Counted from the first letter of the stretch, positions 45,557-55,869 are shown. The stretch: DNA of 64,000 nt from Indibacter alkaliphilus LW1 (GCF_000295935.2 NZ_ALWO02000045.1:170375-234374); one strand, 5' to 3'. Notes: generated from the letters alone by a model not told the origin. A program made the numbers and translations.

Positions 45557-45592
45557 AAATCCTTTGGCTCCTGAGAGTCAAAGGATTTTTTT
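45557..45592 (+). terminator. Rho-independent terminator of the cca-TPR unit
   Basis: AAATCCTTTGGCTC paired with GAGTCAAAGGATTT around a CTGA tip (one G-T pair), then a T-run. It lies 20 bp after the TPR stop and marks the border between core genes and the repeat region. Confidence 0.9.
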
Positions 45593-45602
45593 GTGAACTG
45601 GA

Positions 45603-45646
45603 TTGCCAAGCCCTGTAAGGGCGATTGATATTATAGCCTAGGGTTT
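45603..45646 (+). repeat. Truncated copy of the GCCCTGTAAGGGC repeat
   Basis: Carries the hairpin GCCCT-GTA-AGGGC and the first half of the CCTAGGGTT palindrome seen in the fuller copies at 45806, 46634 and 47083; it breaks off after CCTAGGGTTT. Confidence 0.7.
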
Positions 45647-45648
45647 TT

Positions 45649-45898
45649 ACTGGATTTGTTAAAGGTTAATTGTTAAACGTTAAAAGGTTTGACCAATTTT
45701 CAAACTTTCTCGTTCATTTTTGAGGAACAGAAAATACCATGCAAGGTGCTTCTGATCACGGAGTGGTCTTCCCTGACTTATCAATGGACAACCCTAAAGG
45801 CATTAATTGCCAAGCCCTGTAAGGGCGATTGATATTATAGCCTAGGGTTTCAACCCTAGGTTTTTGAAATAATAGATTTTAGTTTTTGGCCGAGGGAT
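45649..45898 (+). repeat. 250-bp direct repeat, copy 1
   Basis: Matches 46926-47175 base for base with only a handful of substitutions and no length change. It starts with heptads GTTAANN (45658-45685) and ends with the two-hairpin unit GCCCT-GTA-AGGGC and CCTAGGGTT-TC-AACCCTAGG. No protein is supported; an open frame on the minus strand in this area also occurs in the inverted copy at 60 kb and is a by-product of the repeat. Confidence 0.85.
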
Positions 45899-45911
45899 TA
45901 ATGAAGGAAGG

Positions 45912-46087
45912 ATGAAGGATGAGGGATGAAAAAGTGAATAGTGAGTAGTTATTAGTGAAGTTGGGAAAACATTAATTGAAGGAATATTTAAGCCTGAAAG
46001 GCTGCCCTGTGATAGCCCAGACTGGAGTTCACGGAAGTCTGGGGTAAAGGAGATCAAGCCGTACACAGGAGGCCTGAAGGGCCGATC
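45912..46087. repeat. R3 repeat, left copy (inverted relative to 60461-60637)
   Basis: About 176 bp with hairpins AGCCT-GA-AAGGCT, CCCAGACT/AGTCTGGG and GGCC-TGAAG-GGCC. The reverse complement is found at 60461-60637 with few differences. Its left part carries heptads of the AGTGAAT type. Confidence 0.85.
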
Positions 46088-46261
46088 TGTTTTGAGGTTT
46101 TTCTAATATTCTAGATCGGTCCTTCAGACCTCAGGTGATCTTTCGAAATTGTCCTTATCCTAGGGTTGCAACCTAGGTTGGCACAGGGCGGCCCTTCGCG
46201 CCTATTCCATAAAGCAAAAATTTATCACCTTATTGGAAAACTGCTTGAATTTTTGGACTGC

Positions 46262-46298
46262 TCCCCTCTCCATTCAGGGAGAGGGGCCGGGGGTGAGG
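46262..46298. repeat. CCCCTCTCC / GGGAGAGGGG hairpin
   Basis: Stem CCCCTCTCC with GGGAGAGGGG around ATTCA, followed by CCGGGGGTGAGGG. This is a familiar dispersed intergenic string in many bacterial genomes; only one copy occurs here. Confidence 0.5.
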
Positions 46299-46415
46299 GT
46301 GTTTGAAAGGAAGAAAGCTGAAATATGAAGGATGAATAAGGCGGTTATGGATGGTATGAATATACCCATAAAAGCAGCTATATTCTTTCCATGAAGTCCG
46401 CTCCATTCAGGTAAA

Positions 46416-46569
46416 TGGTATTGAAAGGATTACGAAACCTATTTATCCAGCTTCGCAATTGCAAATTATGAAGAGCGGAGATTTGGATTCCTAATGGGCC
46501 GTCCCTACAGGACGGTGGGAGATCTAGGCCTTAATTTGGCTACCAATGGGATGTGCCTATGGCACAAGG
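46416..46569 (-). repeat. Tail module of the composite repeat, inverted partial copy (D)
   Basis: Reverse complement of 60197-60349, including the CCGTCC-TGTAG-GGACGG and TGTGCC-ATA-GGCACA hairpins. Together with R3 it forms mirror-image blocks at the two ends of a 13.6-kb segment. Confidence 0.8.
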
Positions 46570-46633
46570 GGTATGGAGAATTACAGCCCCATAAAGGCTA
46601 AAATTTGTAGCCATGAGTAAAGAAATCACCCTT

Positions 46634-46785
46634 CCAAGCCCTGTAAGGGCGATTGATATTATAGCCTAGGGTTTCAACCCTAGGTTTTTGAAATGATATT
46701 TTTTTTGTTTTTGGCCGGGGGATGGTAAATAGTGGATTTAGGTTCTCGCCAAAAACAGGGAAGGGGAAAATAGAATGAAGGGTTT
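46634..46785 (+). repeat. GCCCTGTAAGGGC repeat, copy 3 with 3' extension
   Basis: Holds both hairpins of the unit, then a stretch beginning GATGGTAAATAGTGG that also follows copy 4 at 47174. The upstream 160 bp of the 250-bp repeat are absent here, so this is a shorter version. Confidence 0.75.
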
Positions 46786-46925
46786 AATTGATGAATTGTG
46801 GAACTGTTGAATTGGATTTGGTAAGGGTTAAATGAAAAGGATGAGGGAGGAAAAAGTGAATAGTTATTAGTTTAATTGTGGAATTGTTTAATTGTTTACT
46901 CGCCTGCCGTAGGTAGGACTGATTA

Positions 46926-47175
46926 ACTGGATTTGTTAAAGGTTAATTGTTAAGGGTTAAAAGGTCTGACCAATTTTCAAACTTGCTCGTTCATTTTTGA
47001 GGAACAGAAAACACCATGCAAGGTGCTTCTGATCACGGAGTGGTCTTCCCTGACTTATCAATGGACAACCCTAAAGGCATTAATTGCCAAGCCCTGTAAG
47101 GGCGATTGATATTATAGCCTAGGGTTTCAACCCTAGGTTTTTGAAATAATAGATTTTAGTTTTTGGCCGAGGGAT
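46926..47175 (+). repeat. 250-bp direct repeat, copy 2
   Basis: Near-identical to 45649-45898, including heptads GTTAANN at the left end and both hairpins. The rest of 45597-47679 contains no supported gene. Confidence 0.85.
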
Positions 47176-47600
47176 GGTAAATAGTGGATTTAGGTTCTCG
47201 CCAAAAACAGGGACCGGGAAGATAGAATGAAGGGTTTAATTGTGGAACTGTTGAATCGATGATCCGAGAAAAAGGCCGTAATTCATAAATCAATGTCGGT
47301 TAGTTTAGGGTAACTTTTCCAAAGTTCAGATTTGTAAATAATGTTTGTTTTTACTTTTAACCCAACTTTGGAAAAGCTTAAATTCAACTTGTAGTCTTAT
47401 CTAAACGACATTGAATCATAAATCGTAATTTATAATGTGATTCATTGTTGATCTGAGGTGCTCAAAAATGTAAACCAATTCCCCACAAAACCTGTTTACA
47501 GTCTATACCAATAATGGTCGGACCATGACAAGTATCAGAATCTGATGTAAAATTGGTTGCGTTTACCAGTTTTTGTTTATTTAACCTAATGGTCATTTTT

Positions 47601-47636
47601 AACCTTAAGTCTTAATGAAAATTAAGGAATAAGGTT
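47601..47636 (+). promoter_or_regulatory. Double palindrome upstream of tamB
   Basis: Outer arms AACCTTA / TAAGGTT (47601-47607, 47630-47636) and inner CTTAAT-GAAA-ATTAAG. It sits just before the -7 element at 47647, so it could be an operator. Confidence 0.35.
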
Positions 47637-47646
47637 GAATAAAACT

Positions 47647-47654
47647 TATCTTTG
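47647..47654 (+). promoter_or_regulatory. -7 promoter element of tamB
   Basis: TATCTTTG is an exact TAnnTTTG match, 25 bp before the TTG start codon. No -33 element at standard spacing. Confidence 0.4.
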
Positions 47655-47679
47655 AACCTAGCATTAGAATAGAACCTGA

Positions 47680-50600
47680 TTGAATATCAAGAGAATTATT
47701 TCAAAATTTTTCAAAATACTGGGCATCATCCTGGGAGTAATCTTGCTTTTAATAGTGGCTGTTATACTCTTTGTCAGAAGTCCTTGGGGCCAGGATATCA
47801 TCGTGGGAAAAGCCACTTCCTATGTCAGCGAGAAGACGCAGACCAAAGTTGAAATCGAAAGGCTGTTCATAACATTTTCTGGCAACCTTTACCTGGAAGG
47901 TTTGTTTCTGGATGACCAAAAAGGAGATACCCTGCTTTATTCCAAAAACCTTGAAACAGGTTTGGCCATTAGACCATTGATAAGCAGCGGAGATATAAAA
48001 GTAACCAAGTTGGAATGGGAGGGCCTGGTAGCCAATGTGAGCAGAGACTCTACATCAGGAGAATTCAACTTTGACTTTTTGATCAATGCCTTTGTAGCTA
48101 CTGATGATGAATTGAGCAGTCCTGAAATTGAGGAAGCTCAATCTGAAGCAAGTGAATTTCCCAATATCTCCCTTGGCCCTATCGACCTGGAGGATTTTAG
48201 GCTTAAGTATTACGATGAAGTCTTGGGGATTGACCTGAATGCCTCTTGGAAGGCAATCAGATTCAGGGTTGAGCAGTTGGATCTCAATAAGATGAACTTT
48301 GATGTCCCAGAAATAGCTGTTTTGGGATCAGCTATTGATTACAAACAGTTTAAACCTTTTCCCCCTGCTGAAGAGGAAGAAACATCCTCAGACATGCCCT
48401 TGCCCTTATTGGTATTGGAAAAGCTCAGTATTCAAAATGCCTCTTGGAATTACCATTCTATCCCTGATGGGCTTGAGGCAGATTTGAAAATCGGAGATTT
48501 CTGGGTAGAAATCCCAGAAGCTGATCTGGAATCCCAAAAGATACTTTTGAAATCAATAGGCCTTCATAAATCTGTGATTGCTTTGAAATTGGAAGCCCAG
48601 TCCCCAGGATCAAATCCTACTGATACTCCCGAAAATCAAAGCACAGGTTTTGAATGGCCTGATTGGATGGTGGAATTGGGAGACCTGGATTTTGAAAATA
48701 ACAGTTTAAGCTATCAAAGCGGTGATGCTAAGGCCCAAAGGGGAGTTTTCAATGCAGACAATATTGCTTTAGGGGAACTGGACCTAAAAGCACACAGTAT
48801 CTTTCTAAAAGATCAAAAAGCAGGTTTAATTCTGGATAAGTTTACATTCACCGAGCAGAGTGGACTAGCTCTTCAGGAATTCCATTTCGATTTTTTGATA
48901 GAAAAAGAACAGTTGACCATAGCTGACTTTTCAGTAAAAACAAACGCTTCAATGTTACAGGCCAACCTTAGCCTGAATTACCCATCCATAGATGCGTTGA
49001 TCGGTCAACCCGAACTGAGTAGCATAGACCTGAATATATTTGAATTGCAAACTGACGCCTCCGAAGCTTTATTTTTCTCTCCTGAGCTGAAAGATGAGTT
49101 TTACTTCAGTGAATTGAATAAAAATGGGCTTAAAGCGAATGGGAGACTAAGGGGGACGATGGAGAGGCTTGAGCTTCCAAATTTCGTCCTGAACTATGGA
49201 GATTCTACCCGACTCATTGTGGAGCGCTTGAGAATGGCGGATTTTATGGATGTTGACAATTTGGATTTCAACCTTGAAAAACTTCGCTTCTCTTCCACTC
49301 AAAGCAAGCTCAATCCTTGGCTTAAAGCTTTTGAGCTGGATTATGATATTCCCGAACATATCAGCCTGGAAAGCAAAGCCAAAGGAAATATCAATCAGAT
49401 GGTGGCAGATGTAGTTTTGGAAACCACAGATGGTAATATGTACCTGAATGTTGATTTTAAAGATACGGAGCGGATTTCTTTGGATTCCAAACTGACACTG
49501 GATGAGCTGGACTTGGGTAAAATACTGCGGATGCCAGAACTTAAGCCCATTAGTTTGATTGTCTCTGCATCAGGAGAAGGCAAGGATCTTTATGACCTTG
49601 AGGGCAAGTTGGATACAGAGATTTCACATTTGGAATGGGGCACTTACGACCTCTCAGACTTGGTTTTTCAGATTGAGGCAAAAGACACTACTGCAAATCT
49701 GATCTTGGCTGTAGACAAGGAAATTCTTGACGTTTCCCTGGAAGCCTTTGCCAAATTGGATACGCTTCAGCCAGAGTTGAGGTTCAAGCTAGATCTCAGG
49801 AATATGGAGACTATGGCCCTGGGATTGACGGCCCAGGATATCACTGCCCGGATAAAAATGCAAGGAGAGGTGTCCGGAAGCATGGATGACCTCAGGGCTA
49901 AGATCAACTTCGAAGATGGCTTTTTGTATTATGAGAGACAGGCATATCCAATTGGTGAAATTGATCTGGAGGCCAGGCTGGCTGATACCATTACTTCATT
50001 GAAGCTTCAATCGGATTTCCTCAAAGGGGAAGCAGAAGCAGATGGTTCAGTGGAGCTACTAACGCTTGCCATGCAGCAGTATTTTGAAGAGTTGGTGACC
50101 GGTGAACTGGATTCTGTGGCAGTGGAATCCATCAAAGCGAAAGCAAATTTCCGGTTTATACCCACTCCTTTTATTGACCAATTGCTGCTGGCAGGAATTG
50201 AGGAACTGGACACCATGAACCTGGATTTTGAGTTTGATTCTGAGGCTTCCCGTCTTCAGGCACAGCTATATCTGCCCAGTCTTGAATATACCGGTGCCAC
50301 TATCAAATCTTTTACATTGGAAATGGATGGAGATGCACAGCGTCTTAGTCTGGAAACAGGCTATGATGAGCTGATCTATGGTCCTTTGGATATGGGGAAA
50401 ACAAGCCTCTCGGGGACTTTTCAGGAGAATGATATCAAAATCCTGTTCCGCTCTTTGGTAGACGAAGAGCCCATTATCAATATTGCTTCAGTACTTCAGC
50501 TAAGTGGGGATACGCTGAGCTATCATGTGGATCCCGAAAATCTGATCATCAATTCCAGAGCTTGGAATGTGAAGGAAAACAATGCTGTCCATTATGCTGA

Positions 50601-52728
50601 AAATTACCTGCAGTTTGAAGATTTTGTTTTCACAAGAAATAACCAGGAACTGAGGCTGAGCAATGATATACTTTCCATTGAGGAGGAACACTTGGGAGTG
50701 GTATTGAAAGAATTCAATCTGAGTACACTGACCAGTTTCCTTAATCCGGAAGAACCTCTTGTCAAAGGCTTTGCGAATGGGGAAATGGTAGTAGTCAATC
50801 CTTTCGAAGCCTTAGGTGTAATCGCTGACATGAAAGTTTCTGAATTGGAAGTTTTTGAAATTGCCCTAGGGAACCTGAATTTGGATGCACAAGCGAAGAC
50901 ACTTAGAGATTATGATTTCAACTTGACACTCAAAGAAGGGATGATAGATCTTGATTTAGTAGGCGAGATACAGGCCAATGAAGAAAGTAGCAACCTGGAT
51001 CTTGAACTTAGCCTTAATCAATTGCAAATGGCCATGCTGGAAAAACTGGCAGGAGAGGAGATTAGGAATACGGATGGGTACATAAGTGGAAATATCCGCT
51101 TAGGAGGAAGCTTCCAGGAACCTCAATATGAAGGAGAACTAAATTTTAACAATACTTCTTTGGTCGTTTCCCAATTGAACAATAAATTTTCTGTCAGTGA
51201 TGAGACCCTAAAAATTGATAATTCGGGTTTATATTTTTCCACTTTTGAAATAGCAGATGAATCAGGGCACAAATTCAGTATTGATGGAAAAATCGACACG
51301 GAGGATTTTAGCGCTATAGGACTAGACCTAAAATTAAGATCTGATGATTTCCAGGTTCTCAATTCTACCAGAGAAGATAATGATCTCTTTTTTGGAAGGG
51401 CCAATGTTGACCTGGATATGGATGTCAAAGGAACAACTGATTTGCCTGAAATTGATGTAAAACTCCGGATAAACAGGGCAACCAATTTCACATTGATCAT
51501 TCCGGAAAGCCAACTGGAATTGGTGGAAAAAAGCGGGGTTGTCATTTTTGTCAATCATGCAGATCCTTATGATGTTCTCAATAAGCGGGAAACAGAAATC
51601 AGTACACGGGGTATTCAAGGCTATAATGTAAAAGCCAACCTGCAAATAGACCCACAGGCTACTTTCAATGTGATCGTAGATGAAAGGACAGGAGATAACC
51701 TGAGGCTTCAGGGTGAGGCCGACCTGAATATGATCATGAATCCCAATGGAGACATTTCACTTTCGGGAAGATATGAGGTCAATAGTGGGCATTATGAGCT
51801 GAACTTGTACAATTTGGTCAATAGGCGATTTGAATTGGCCCAAGGTAGTTCCATTGTTTGGAATGGTGATCCTCTGGACGCCAACCTGAATTTAAGAGCT
51901 ATCTATAACGTGAGAACCTCAGCGGCGGAATTGATGCAGGCCCAATTGAGTGGCTCCGATGCCCAAACAAGAGGCCAGTTCCGTCAGGTCTTGAGATTTC
52001 AGGTTTTCCTGAACATCGGAGGCGAACTGATGCAGCCTGAAATCAGTTTTGACCTGGATATTGTGGAGCAGGATAGGGGAGCATTTGGGGGAGCTGTGTA
52101 CAGCATGGTGCAGCAAATCAATGAAAACGAAGATGAGGTGACCAAGCAGGTTTTTGCGCTACTTGTTCTCAATCAGTTTTTTCCCACCATGGGCAATGAC
52201 GGTTCCACTGGTGGTTCAGTGAATATTGCAAGGTCCAGTGTGTCCCAGGTGCTATCCACTCAGTTGAATGCCTTGTCGGACAGGCTGTTTGGAGAGTCCG
52301 GCTTTAGCCTGGATGTAGACTTGGACTCCTTTACCGATTACCAGAACGGTGGGCCAGAAGACCGTACCCAGCTCAATGTGGCTGCCCGACAAAGCCTTTT
52401 TGATGAAAGGCTGATCATCTCAGTAGGTGGACAGATGAATGTAGAAGGAGGCAGTAGAGAGGAGATGGGGCAGGGAGATGCTTTATTTGGCGATGTAAGT
52501 TTGGAATACCTCTTGGATAAAAATGGACAATGGAGAGCCAAGGCTTACAGAAGAAACCAGTTTGAATCAGTCATTGATGGTCAACTGATTGTGACCGGAA
52601 TTTCCTTTATTTTCAACAGGGAATTCAATGCTTTTAGAGAGCTTTGGAAAAAGAGAGAAGAGGAAGAAGAGTTGGATCCAAATGAATTGGAAAATTTGGA
52701 GGATTTAGAAGAAATGGATAATCAATGA
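47680..52728 (+). CDS. tamB: TamB-like translocation and assembly module protein (DUF490)
   Basis: 1682 aa from TTG 47680; there is no in-frame ATG before the membrane anchor. One N-terminal inner-membrane helix (ILGIILGVILLLIVAVILFV, about residues 13-32) is followed by a very long beta-rich AsmA/TamB repeat structure, a hydrophobic groove spanning the periplasm. The C-terminal DUF490 domain is clear in the last 450 residues (ANLQIDPQATFNVIVDERTGDNLRL, SGRYEVNSGHYELNL, FRQVLRFQVFLNIGGELMQPEISF). TamB-like proteins carry phospholipid to, or help assemble proteins in, the outer membrane. It overlaps the BamA/TamA-type partner by 4 bp. Confidence 0.95.
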   Translation: MNIKRIISKFFKILGIILGVILLLIVAVILFVRSPWGQDIIVGKATSYVSEKTQTKVEIERLFITFSGNLYLEGLFLDDQKGDTLLYSKNLETGLAIRPLISSGDIKVTKLEWEGLVANVSRDSTSGEFNFDFLINAFVATDDELSSPEIEEAQSEASEFPNISLGPIDLEDFRLKYYDEVLGIDLNASWKAIRFRVEQLDLNKMNFDVPEIAVLGSAIDYKQFKPFPPAEEEETSSDMPLPLLVLEKLSIQNASWNYHSIPDGLEADLKIGDFWVEIPEADLESQKILLKSIGLHKSVIALKLEAQSPGSNPTDTPENQSTGFEWPDWMVELGDLDFENNSLSYQSGDAKAQRGVFNADNIALGELDLKAHSIFLKDQKAGLILDKFTFTEQSGLALQEFHFDFLIEKEQLTIADFSVKTNASMLQANLSLNYPSIDALIGQPELSSIDLNIFELQTDASEALFFSPELKDEFYFSELNKNGLKANGRLRGTMERLELPNFVLNYGDSTRLIVERLRMADFMDVDNLDFNLEKLRFSSTQSKLNPWLKAFELDYDIPEHISLESKAKGNINQMVADVVLETTDGNMYLNVDFKDTERISLDSKLTLDELDLGKILRMPELKPISLIVSASGEGKDLYDLEGKLDTEISHLEWGTYDLSDLVFQIEAKDTTANLILAVDKEILDVSLEAFAKLDTLQPELRFKLDLRNMETMALGLTAQDITARIKMQGEVSGSMDDLRAKINFEDGFLYYERQAYPIGEIDLEARLADTITSLKLQSDFLKGEAEADGSVELLTLAMQQYFEELVTGELDSVAVESIKAKANFRFIPTPFIDQLLLAGIEELDTMNLDFEFDSEASRLQAQLYLPSLEYTGATIKSFTLEMDGDAQRLSLETGYDELIYGPLDMGKTSLSGTFQENDIKILFRSLVDEEPIINIASVLQLSGDTLSYHVDPENLIINSRAWNVKENNAVHYAENYLQFEDFVFTRNNQELRLSNDILSIEEEHLGVVLKEFNLSTLTSFLNPEEPLVKGFANGEMVVVNPFEALGVIADMKVSELEVFEIALGNLNLDAQAKTLRDYDFNLTLKEGMIDLDLVGEIQANEESSNLDLELSLNQLQMAMLEKLAGEEIRNTDGYISGNIRLGGSFQEPQYEGELNFNNTSLVVSQLNNKFSVSDETLKIDNSGLYFSTFEIADESGHKFSIDGKIDTEDFSAIGLDLKLRSDDFQVLNSTREDNDLFFGRANVDLDMDVKGTTDLPEIDVKLRINRATNFTLIIPESQLELVEKSGVVIFVNHADPYDVLNKRETEISTRGIQGYNVKANLQIDPQATFNVIVDERTGDNLRLQGEADLNMIMNPNGDISLSGRYEVNSGHYELNLYNLVNRRFELAQGSSIVWNGDPLDANLNLRAIYNVRTSAAELMQAQLSGSDAQTRGQFRQVLRFQVFLNIGGELMQPEISFDLDIVEQDRGAFGGAVYSMVQQINENEDEVTKQVFALLVLNQFFPTMGNDGSTGGSVNIARSSVSQVLSTQLNALSDRLFGESGFSLDVDLDSFTDYQNGGPEDRTQLNVAARQSLFDERLIISVGGQMNVEGGSREEMGQGDALFGDVSLEYLLDKNGQWRAKAYRRNQFESVIDGQLIVTGISFIFNREFNAFRELWKKREEEEELDPNELENLEDLEEMDNQ

Positions 52729-55013
52729 GAAACAGTGTTTACATAGCGGCCCTTTTACTTTTTTTGCTCTCTTCCTGCGGTGTCAAGCGGTTTATTCCTG
52801 AAGGAGAAAAGTTGTACAAAGGTGCTGAGCTGAACCTTGAGTCTGAGGTATCCAAGAAGGAAAGGGAGGCTTTGGAAAATGAGCTGGAGCGTCTGCTTAG
52901 GCCGCAACCAAACAGTAAAGTGCTTGGAGTGAGGTTCGGTTTATGGGCACATTACAAAGGAAGCAAAGAGAAACCTGGTTTTATCAATCGGTTTTTGAAA
53001 AATAAATTTGGAGAATCACCGGTTTATGTATCTGAAGTTCAGCCGGAAAGAACCTTGGATATATTAGGAAATAGAATGGAAAACAAGGGGTATTTCTTTT
53101 ACAGCAATAACTATGAGTGGAATGAAAAAGAAAAATTTGCCTCTATTGAATACAATGTGAGTTTTTCTGAAGGCTACAAACTTGAATCTTTTAACTTATT
53201 AGGGGACAGCCTGGAAGTTATTCAGGAAATCCAAAAGGATTTGGATGAAACCTTGTTGAAAAAGGGAGCTCGATTTGATTTGGATGATTTCAAATCTGAA
53301 CGAGAGCGGATTGATAGAGCGCTCAAAGCAAAAGGCTACTACAATTTCAATCCAGACTTATTGATTTTTGAAGCAGATACCAATCAGCATGAAGGCAGGA
53401 AGTATGACCTATACCTTCGTTTGAAAAATGAGACACCGGAGAAATCAATTTACCCCTATTCCATCAGACAAATCCGGGTATATCCGAATTATACATTGAG
53501 CGGAATTGAGGATGATGCAGATACGGTCAATATTGACGGGGTGAAAATCATTCAGTCTGATATGGTTTTCAGGCCGGATTTGCTCGAAAATTATATTCTC
53601 TTCAAAGAAGGACAGAAATTCAATCCCACTACTTCCCGCACCACTTCCAACAGGCTTTCCTCCATAGGCAATTTCAGATATGTGAATATCACCTTCAATG
53701 AAGAAGAAGAAAGGATGGCAGATGGGACTTACCCCTTAGATGCCAGGATTTTGCTTTCGCCCCTCAACAAAAGAGGGCTAAGGGCAGAAATACAGGGTGT
53801 GACCAAGTCAAACAGTTTTGTGGGGCCGGCATTGATTCTGAACTATCAAAACAGAAATATATTTCAAGGAGGAGAGACATTTAACCTGACCGGGAAAGTA
53901 GGCTATGAGCAGCAAATAGCAGCAGGAGAGAGACAAGCATTGCGGTCAATAGAATTAGGCTTGACAGCATCTTTGGTGTTCCCTAGAGTGATTTTCCCTG
54001 TTCCGATTATGAACAGGTTTAACTATTCAATTCCCAAAACCAGGGTTACCCTGGGTTATGAATACCAGAATAGAACAGACCTTTATCAATTGAATTCTTA
54101 CAAAGCATCTTTCGGGTACTTTTGGAATGTCAACAGGTACCAATACCATGAATTTAACCCTATCAGTTTGAGCATAGTGGATCTGGCCAATACCACACCT
54201 GCTTTTGAAGAAATTCTGAATTCCAACCCTTTTCTGAGAAGGAGTTTCGAACAACAATTTATTTCTGGGATGAATTATACCTGGAATTACAATCAACTGG
54301 TAGACAGCGAACGCAAAAACCCAATTTTTGTAAGTGCCAGCGTGGATCTGGCCGGCAATATGTTAAAAGCGCTGAATAACCTGGTCGGCTCTTCCAATAC
54401 TGACTTTATTTTTGGTTTGGATTATGCACAGTATGTGAAAGGGGAGATAGACCTGGTTTATTATCACCGATTTACCAAAGAACATAACTTGGTGGCAAGG
54501 GCTTTTGGAGGCCTTGGAGTTCCTCTTGGAAATTCTTCCTCATTGCCCTTTGTCAAGCAGTTCTTTTCAGGAGGACCTAGAAGTGTCCGGGCTTTTAGGA
54601 TCAGATCTCTTGGACCGGGAACTTTTGTTCCGCAAAGTATAGGAGCAGGAGGCTTTTTTGACCAGGCCGGCGATGTGAGAATTGAGGGAAACCTGGAATA
54701 CAGATTTCCATTCAATAGATTTCTTAAGGGAGCATTTTTTGCTGATGCAGGAAATGTCTGGCTGTACAATGAAAACGAGGCCCTTCCAGGTGGTAGGTTT
54801 ACTGACAATTGGCTGGAACAGCTTGGAATAGGAGCAGGGTTTGGTTTGAGAGTAGATATACAGCTCTTTGTGTTAAGGTTTGATTTGGCAGTTCCTGTCC
54901 ACAGGCCCTGGTTGGAGCCGGAGAGAAGGTGGCAGGACAGAATAGATTTTGGAAGCAGTAGCTGGAGAAGGGAGAATATGGTCCTGAATTTTGCGATTGG
55001 ATACCCTTTCTAA
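52725..55013 (+). CDS. BamA/TamA family outer-membrane protein, lipoprotein-type signal
   Basis: 762 aa. The N-terminus MRNSVYIAALLLFLLSSCG has a lipobox, so it may be lipidated, as is usual for Bacteroidota TamA-like (TamL) proteins. Residues about 30-340 include POTRA-like modules; 370-762 form the Omp85 barrel, with the IRSLGPGTF region, GNLEYRFPF and a final LNFAIGYPF ending in Phe. It is the outer-membrane partner of TamB, and the ATGA overlap shows translational coupling. Confidence 0.94.
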   Translation: MRNSVYIAALLLFLLSSCGVKRFIPEGEKLYKGAELNLESEVSKKEREALENELERLLRPQPNSKVLGVRFGLWAHYKGSKEKPGFINRFLKNKFGESPVYVSEVQPERTLDILGNRMENKGYFFYSNNYEWNEKEKFASIEYNVSFSEGYKLESFNLLGDSLEVIQEIQKDLDETLLKKGARFDLDDFKSERERIDRALKAKGYYNFNPDLLIFEADTNQHEGRKYDLYLRLKNETPEKSIYPYSIRQIRVYPNYTLSGIEDDADTVNIDGVKIIQSDMVFRPDLLENYILFKEGQKFNPTTSRTTSNRLSSIGNFRYVNITFNEEEERMADGTYPLDARILLSPLNKRGLRAEIQGVTKSNSFVGPALILNYQNRNIFQGGETFNLTGKVGYEQQIAAGERQALRSIELGLTASLVFPRVIFPVPIMNRFNYSIPKTRVTLGYEYQNRTDLYQLNSYKASFGYFWNVNRYQYHEFNPISLSIVDLANTTPAFEEILNSNPFLRRSFEQQFISGMNYTWNYNQLVDSERKNPIFVSASVDLAGNMLKALNNLVGSSNTDFIFGLDYAQYVKGEIDLVYYHRFTKEHNLVARAFGGLGVPLGNSSSLPFVKQFFSGGPRSVRAFRIRSLGPGTFVPQSIGAGGFFDQAGDVRIEGNLEYRFPFNRFLKGAFFADAGNVWLYNENEALPGGRFTDNWLEQLGIGAGFGLRVDIQLFVLRFDLAVPVHRPWLEPERRWQDRIDFGSSSWRRENMVLNFAIGYPF

Positions 55014-55039
55014 ATTCAGAAAATAAAATTTTGGACATA

Positions 55040-55063
55040 AAAAAACCCGGCACTTGGCCGGGT
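55040..55063 (-). terminator. Terminator of csbD
   Basis: On the minus strand CCCGGC-CAAGT-GCCGGG is followed by seven T residues, 16 bp after the csbD stop. The plus strand has only A residues around it. Confidence 0.88.
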
Positions 55064-55078
55064 CTCAAAAAAAATATC

Positions 55079-55270
55079 TTACAGGCTATCGATAAAGCTT
55101 TTGACTTCATCTTTTGTCTTTCCTGTTTTCTTCTGGATCTTTCCAAGAAGTTCGTCTTCCTGACCTTCGGTATAAGTCAGCTCATCTTCTGTAAGTTCAC
55201 CATATTTTTGCTTTAACTTACCTTTTATCTCGTTCCAGTTTCCTTTTAATTTATCTTTAGTCGAATTCAT
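55079..55270 (-). CDS. CsbD family stress-response protein
   Basis: 63 aa, standard for the family: MNSTKDKLKGNWNEIKGKLKQKYGELT and the GQEDELLGKIQKKTGKTKDEV core. It is a small charged cytosolic protein induced by general stress in other bacteria; the molecular role is unknown. It is monocistronic with its own terminator. Confidence 0.95.
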   Translation of the reverse strand: MNSTKDKLKGNWNEIKGKLKQKYGELTEDELTYTEGQEDELLGKIQKKTGKTKDEVKSFIDSL

Positions 55271-55869
55271 TTTGTATAATTTTTAAAGGTTAATAATAAT
55301 ATTTACTTCATGAAGTGCTAAAACTATGCCCTGTCCAGAGTTTCCTTTGAAATGTGTGTTATGATACTCCTAAAAAGCCTTTTAGCTTTTTTTGCTTTCC
55401 AAAGGAACTAATTCAGCTCATAATTTTGGGGAATTTCAGTCATGATATGGGGAATTGAATAGGTGGTAATAGGCGTTTGAGCTGGCTGAATAAGTCAAGT
55501 CAAGTAGTTTTACCACTTTCCACCATGCTCTGACCTTGTCTATTCTGAATCTTTCCGGAACCGTTGCATCCATACTTGCTCTTGATTTACAGCCGTTGTT
55601 TGTTTATTGGTGATTTAACACTATACGTGTATAAATCATGCAGTGTGATTTTCCAAAAATGGGGTAAAAATGCCAATGATTGTGGAATTAATTCACGGCA
55701 ATAATATTATGTTCTAATTACATATTGAATTTAAAAATTTTTCACAAAATACTGTAAATCAATTTGTTAAAAGATTGTTTTTATAGATTTTCAGAATACG
55801 CCTTATAAGGAATCACATTTGAATAATTTACTTTAAATCAACTTTTGTTTAACAAAAATCAAAAAGATC
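55271..55869. other. 599-bp AT-rich gap without a gene
   Basis: No frame with coding character was found. The only structure is AAAAAGC-CTTTTA-GCTTTTTTT at 55372-55393, a terminator-like hairpin on the plus strand with no known gene before it. A short RNA between 55280 and 55393 is conceivable but unsupported. Confidence 0.4.

Noticed and set aside
45842..46066. Minus-strand frame of 74 codons, and its counterpart 60482-60667 on the plus strand
   Set aside because: Both are the same inverted repeat read in the same sense. The sequence is full of palindromes and has no protein-like composition.
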